Shown: positions 8,534 to 12,014 of the stretch, piece by piece | Numbering within the stretch: the stretch's first letter is position 1 | Layout of the letters: every line of letters starts with the position of its first letter | Assembly (NCBI GenBank): GCA_004335835.1 | Contig: RWJK01000335.1 | Location: forward strand, 1-12,014 | Length of the DNA stretch: 12,014 bases | Source: Scenedesmus sp. ARA3 | Taxonomy: Eukaryota > Chlorophyta > Chlorophyceae > Sphaeropleales > Scenedesmaceae | Direction of reading: 5' to 3' | Notes under the pieces: model-generated | Seen by the model: only the letters and a program-made list of their open reading frames with translations | Database searches by the model: none | Told to the model about the DNA's origin: nothing | Made by a program: the position numbers and the translations under genes

Positions 8534-9121
8534 TGGTTTAAAGCACCTTGGGTGATTTCTGACCAGTGAGTGCGAACCCACAAGCCAGGGCCAGATACGG
8601 CCAAAACCTTAACACACAAAAGCACTTGCTTGGCATGTCTCTCAATCGCTGATGGCCCTGAGCTGAACCACAGCGTCAGTGCACTCCCGGGTTGGACGAA
8701 TCCTTCCACAAGGGCACTGCCAACCCGCACCAGCAATCATCAATGACTCACTAAGAGCCGGGTACGTGAGCTGCAGGCGCTGCTGTCGCAAGAGTGACTG
8801 CTGCTGCCTGTAGTGGGAAGATGAGCGGGAACTCCTCATAGGAGCCCCTACGGCATCCAAAAATAACCAGCACATATTCTGCACGTGCTGTTGTCATGCA
8901 GCAAAGCAGACAGGCTGTCTGCGCCACTGACAAAAGCACTTGGCAGTGTACACACATCACATCCATCAGCGTACAGGCATCACTGCTAGACACAGTTGAC
9001 GCTGCAACCAACGCCATTGCATACGAATACGCTGTGAGCGCTATCTGCTGAAAAGACGAGCTGCCATGACTAGCAGTGCCTACCGCTATCAAGGCGCCCA
9101 GCAAACCGCCGCACACCACAA

Positions 9122-10651
9122 TCACTTGCCGGCAGCCACCGCCGCCCAAAAGTCGGCTTTGAACTCACGCGTCACATCATTGCTTCTAAACTTGAGCTGT
9201 TGCAGCTGCCCCAGACGAGTCAGCTGCATCAGGCCCTGCCGTGTAACCATCAAACTGCCCTCCAGCTGCAGCTCTGTCAGCTGAGTCAGCCGGCCTATCT
9301 CAGCCAGGCAAGCGCCATCTCCCAAGCTGCACCAGCTCAGGTCCAAGTGCCGCAGCTGCCGGCAGCTGCACGCTATTGCTGCCGCAGCCTCATCATCCAC
9401 GCCATGACCCACGCCTGCCAGCACCAGGCGCGTGAGGCCGCTCAGCGCTGGCAGCGCCAGCACATCACCAGGCAGCAGGTTATGCAGTATGCAGAGATCA
9501 CGCAGCCCTGTCAGGCCTGCCAATGCACTGCAAGCCTCCATATAAGGCCTCTGCTCGCCCCACACATAGCCGTCCACAATCACGCCCTGACCTCCAAACA
9601 TGCCTGCATCCGCCAGCACCAGCCGTGTCAGGCCAGTCAGCACCGCCAGCGGCTGTGTATCACCTGGCAGCAAATGCGCGCGGATGTGCAGGTCGCGCAG
9701 CCTCGTCAAGCCTGCCAGTGCACCACACGCCGCCACACCTTCCCCAGGCAGCAACCGCCCGGGCGCATGCCGCACGGCGTCGGACCGAACTGCTGCGGCC
9801 AGGTACAGCTTGGTGAGGCTGGTTGCCGCCGCAAAGCCAGCTAGGACTGCCTCCCAGTGCTGCCTGCTGATAGACATGCTCTCGTACCCCACTGTGAGCT
9901 CACACAGCTGCGGCAGCTGCGCCCAGGCAGCTGCCGCCGCTGCAGCCAGGTGCGGTTTTTTGAATTCTATCGACAGGTGCTGCAGGGCCGGCATCTGCGC
10001 TAGGGGCTGCAGCAGCTGCACCATGCCAGGCAGCTGCTCCGTAGGATCTACTTCAAACTTCAACGTCAGGCGCTGCAGCTGCTTCAGCAGCGCCACTGTG
10101 TTGATCTGATTTGGCTCCCACATCACTCCAAAGTCAAGCTGCCTCAGCTGAGCTGCAAACTGCACCTCACTGAACTTCTCTCCGTGGTTCGAGAGCTTCT
10201 GCAGCTGCGTCATGTGAGTGAGGTCCACGGGTGGCCAAGAACGCTGATTAATGAGCACAGCTGGGAGACGCAGCACGCGCAGCTGCGTCAGGCCAGGAAA
10301 CAGAGCTGGCTGCGCATGGTGTCCCATGCGCCACTCCTCACAGTCAACCAAAGCACAGTCCAACAGATCGAGCAGCGTCAGCTGTTTCAACTCTGCTGCA
10401 CCCTCCAGACAGCCTTCTGGGTTCTCGCACATGGAATTTGAGTTTGCCAGAGTCAGCTGCCGCAGGCTGCTCAACTGCACGAGTGCAGCTGCTGCGGCTG
10501 CACCATCCAGTTGATAATCATTTCCATGCCCTGCTGAGGGCTGCCCCAGGTCCAGCCTCAGCTGTGTCAGGCTGTGTGCCGGCAGTGCATCCAGCAGCTC
10601 CGGTGAGCCCCGCCAGTTGCTGCTGAAGCTGACCAGGCGTAGGGGCCCCTT

Positions 10652-10703
<52 letters not shown>

Positions 10704-10715
10704 TGCTGCTGCTGG

Positions 10716-10751
<36 letters not shown>

Positions 10752-11482
10752 GCCACAGCTGCCCCTCCCAATGCTGTCGCTGGTGGTCCTGATGCTGCTG
10801 CTGCTGCTACTGCTGCTGCTGCTGCTGCTGCTGTTGCTGCTGCTGCAACTGCTGGTGGCCGTGTAGCTGCTAGCTGCACCACCTGCAGCAGCAGCAGCGT
10901 GGCTGCCTCCAGGTGAAGCTCCCAAGACAGACCATCAACATCCTTTGGTACCGGGTTCTGTGCAGTGGTGCACAGGCTCTGGACCAGCGCAGCATGCTTG
11001 GGCAGCCAGTGAGCAAAGCTGCACAGCCGTGGCAGCGGCGCGTTGATGGGCATCACCACTGCCATGAGGCAGCTGTTGCACTGCTGCACAGCCTGCCTCA
11101 GGGCTGTGCATGTGGCTGCTGCTGCACACAGGATGCCTGGGTGTCTGATGAATGCTGGATGCTGACATGCTATAAGAAGCGCTGATAAGGCTTTGTCCTG
11201 TGACTCCTGCAAGTCACCCTGCACCTCATCCTGCCATTCATCCTGCAAGACAGTGGCAACAGCAGCAGCAGCGAGTCGGTAGGAGGTTCACGTCAAACTG
11301 TGCAGGTTCACGCACCATAACAGTCAAACTATGCTTTTATCTGTGCATTAGCTGGAGGCCTTGACGGCTGTGACTCTCTTTGTGTTTGCACCAGCACATG
11401 GTGGTGCCAAGCACAGGCTTTCCTGCAGCAGTGCACCGCCGCTTACCTGCTGCTCTTGCTGATTGTGCTGACCTTGCTCCAT
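9122..11482 (-). CDS. Gene C: intact LRR protein with F-box-like N-terminus (two exons)
   Basis: Exon 1 is 11482-11447 (MEQGQHNQQEQQ); exon 2 is 11242-9122, ending in TGA; the spliced product is 718 residues. Order (rough residues): acidic/Gln start (1-30); degenerate F-box-like segment (about 30-70, with ALLIACQHPAF and CTALRQAVQQCN); WLPKHAALVQSL (about 91-102); Ala-rich linker (about 141-175); glutamine run Q11-H-Q4-E-Q16 (177-209); then LRRs to the end, for example LAGLTGLRDLCIL, LSGLTRLVLAGVG and CRQLRHLDLSW. One LRR block, LAGLTxLRDL...LLPGD...LTGLTRLVL, occurs twice. There is no signal peptide or transmembrane segment, so it is probably cytosolic or nuclear. The unspliced frame has no ATG upstream of DEWQ, and exon 1 has a textbook donor, which decides the start. 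It is the only undamaged copy of the array. F-box/LRR proteins are typically SCF ubiquitin-ligase adaptors, but the F-box here is too diverged to claim that; a plain LRR scaffold is the alternative. Confidence 0.85.
10652..10750 (-). repeat. CAG tract encoding polyglutamine in gene C
   Basis: On the sense strand there are eleven CAG, one CAC, four CAG, one GAG and sixteen glutamine codons, the last being CAA. The near-pure CAG composition means recent, slippage-prone expansion, and length variation between individuals is likely. Confidence 0.95.
10792..10855 (-). repeat. GCA tract encoding polyalanine in gene C
   Basis: This is the same trinucleotide as the glutamine tract but read in the GCA register, giving Ala with isolated Val and Thr. 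A short unique linker (SGPPATALGG) separates it from the glutamine tract and changes the register of the repeat without changing the reading frame. Confidence 0.9.
11243..11446 (-). other. Intron 1 of gene C (inferred)
   Basis: The donor CAG/GTAAGC at 11446 is an excellent consensus match. The acceptor TTGCAG/GAT at 11243 is preceded by a pyrimidine-containing CTG-rich stretch. Length 204, phase 0. In-frame stops lie in the interval (for example TGA shortly before the acceptor), so read-through from exon 1 is impossible and splicing is required for this start. Confidence 0.78.
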
Positions 11483-11641
11483 AGCAGGGTTTTACCAGCA
11501 CCAAGACGAAGTCTGTGCCGGCAAACAGGTTTTGCAGACTTGCTTGAGCCCGTGCACGATAACTGCACGAAGCCTTTGGAAAACGGCCTGCAGCTGGGGC
11601 AGCACTCAAAGCACAGACCTCTCGTGACTGCTGGTCCACAA
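11483..11641. promoter_or_regulatory. Probable 5' flank and core promoter of gene C
   Basis: These 159 bases separate the gene C start codon from the retroelement-like fragment. I see no clear TATA box in the sense orientation and no similarity to the upstream blocks of genes A and B. The region is called a promoter only from its position. Confidence 0.35.
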
Positions 11642-12014
11642 CATAAGCTTCTGTCAAGAGAATTTGGGGCCCAGCCTTTGGTCAGTTTGTGGCTTCGTGC
11701 GGCAGTGAGCATGTGGAATAGGGTTGTGGATATGGATGCGTCCTTCCTTTTGGTCTGTGCTATGCGTGACAACTTACGGCTGTCCACTGTTTCCAGCAGC
11801 GGCGCAGTGTGGTGCACACAGTTGCGACGTGTACTTGAATATTCATGCACATATTAATATGTGCATGCCCACTCACAGCAGCTGGGAGATGCCGTGCAAA
11901 GGCTGCAAAACTTCCAGTCTCTGGATCTGAAAACCATAGCGCGTGCTTTTTATGGCGTCTTGTATCAGCAGTGGCAGGGGTGCCCTGTCAACCCGCGTGA
12001 TGCTGCTAGTGGTC
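11642..12014 (+). pseudogene. Fragment of a non-LTR retrotransposon polyprotein (region downstream of reverse transcriptase), with one stop
   Basis: One plus-strand frame reads about 124 codons with a single TAA. Before the stop it contains LLSREFGAQPLVSLWLRAAV and SMWNRVVDMDASFLLVCAMR; after it, DAVQRLQNFQSLDLKTIARA, FYGVLYQQWQ and NPRDAASG at the window edge. This layout (a reLG/eFG-xxPL-xxxWL opening, a WNxLV step, an AxxDN/MRDN segment, a YxxLYxxW segment and an NPRxA/DPRxA near a C-terminal zinc-knuckle-like part) resembles the tail of LINE-like open reading frames common in volvocine and sphaeroplealean algae; I rely on recall of the pattern, not a search. The reverse transcriptase and endonuclease are not in the window. 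The stop at about 11854-11856 lies in a perfect palindrome. Its likely origin is a truncated or degenerated insertion upstream of gene C, or the 3' end of an element continuing rightward. Confidence 0.45.
11844..11867. repeat. 24-bp perfect palindrome
   Basis: The 24 bases are their own reverse complement, centred on ATTAAT at 11853-11858 with flanks CATGCACAT and ATGTGCATG. It is far more AT-rich than its surroundings. It falls inside the retroelement-like reading frame and supplies its only stop codon. Confidence 0.95.

Larger units (their letters stand above)
7702..9121. other. Spacer between gene B (promoter side) and gene C (3' side)
   Basis: No gene is supported over 1.4 kb. Open frames of 60-130 codons occur on both strands, but none shows a motif. 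Contents: the gene B upstream block (7878-7911), a stem between 8291-8301 and 8306-8315, a perfect 16-bp tandem duplication (8371-8402) and an 18-bp perfect palindrome (8516-8533). The last about 600 bases before gene C are presumably its 3' flank. The nearest minus-sense TGTAA is at 8050-8046, over 1 kb from the gene C stop, so it is unlikely to be its polyadenylation signal. Confidence 0.5.

Noticed and set aside
8751..9149. Minus-strand open frame of 132 codons, hydrophobic, overlapping the end of gene C.
   Set aside because: It overlaps the gene C C-terminus in another frame and shows no recognisable domain; it more likely lies in the 3' flank.
9200..9844. Plus-strand open frame of 214 codons within gene C.
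   Set aside because: It is antisense to the clearly homologous LRR reading frame; its Gln/Cys/Ala bias comes from complementing CTG/CAG codons.
10617..10916. Plus-strand frame with a very long polycysteine run.
   Set aside because: It is the complement of the CAG/GCA tract of gene C read as TGC; the same artefact recurs at 3912-4148 and on the minus strand near 611-666.

Overview
The window looks like nuclear DNA of a eukaryote, most likely a chlorophycean green alga (Scenedesmus/Tetradesmus/Raphidocelis-like). The case rests on long CAG/CTG microsatellites in coding sequence, Ala- and Gln-rich leucine-rich-repeat (LRR) proteins, GT-AG introns and a retroelement relic. No bacterial operon or phage features were seen, and the genus is inference.

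The core is a tandem array of three paralogous LRR genes, all on the minus strand and about 3 kb apart: gene A (2429-4639), gene B (5652-7701) and gene C (9122-11482). All three share one architecture: a tiny first exon (6 codons in A and B, 12 in C; Met-Glu, ending Gln-Gln), a phase-0 intron of 187-207 bp, and one long exon. The long exon encodes a degenerate F-box-like N-terminus with a conserved W-L-P-K-H-A-A-L-V segment, a homopolymeric Ala/Gln linker made of GCA/CAG repeats, and an LRR domain of about 500 residues. The first exon is too short to appear as an open reading frame and was found by aligning the three upstream regions.

Only gene C is intact (718 codons after splicing). Gene A has a one-base frameshift in the F-box-like region and an in-frame TAG inside its polyglutamine run. 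Gene B has a frameshift within the Ala/Gln linker and another near the C-terminus. The array is therefore one apparently functional gene plus two decaying paralogs. A and C, although not neighbours, share a 124-bp stretch with only six differences, which suggests gene conversion or a stepwise duplication history.

Flanks: the left 2.4 kb holds CAG microsatellites, a weak plus-strand coding candidate (about 430-770), CA/GT-rich sequence and an 18-bp minisatellite downstream of gene A. The spacers at 4640-5556 and 7702-9121 hold no recognisable gene; each would contain a promoter for one paralog and the 3' flank of the next. At the right edge (11642-12014) a plus-strand fragment resembles the C-terminal part of a non-LTR retrotransposon polyprotein. 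It is interrupted by one stop inside a 24-bp perfect palindrome. It sits about 160 bp upstream of gene C, where genes A and B carry a shared sequence block.
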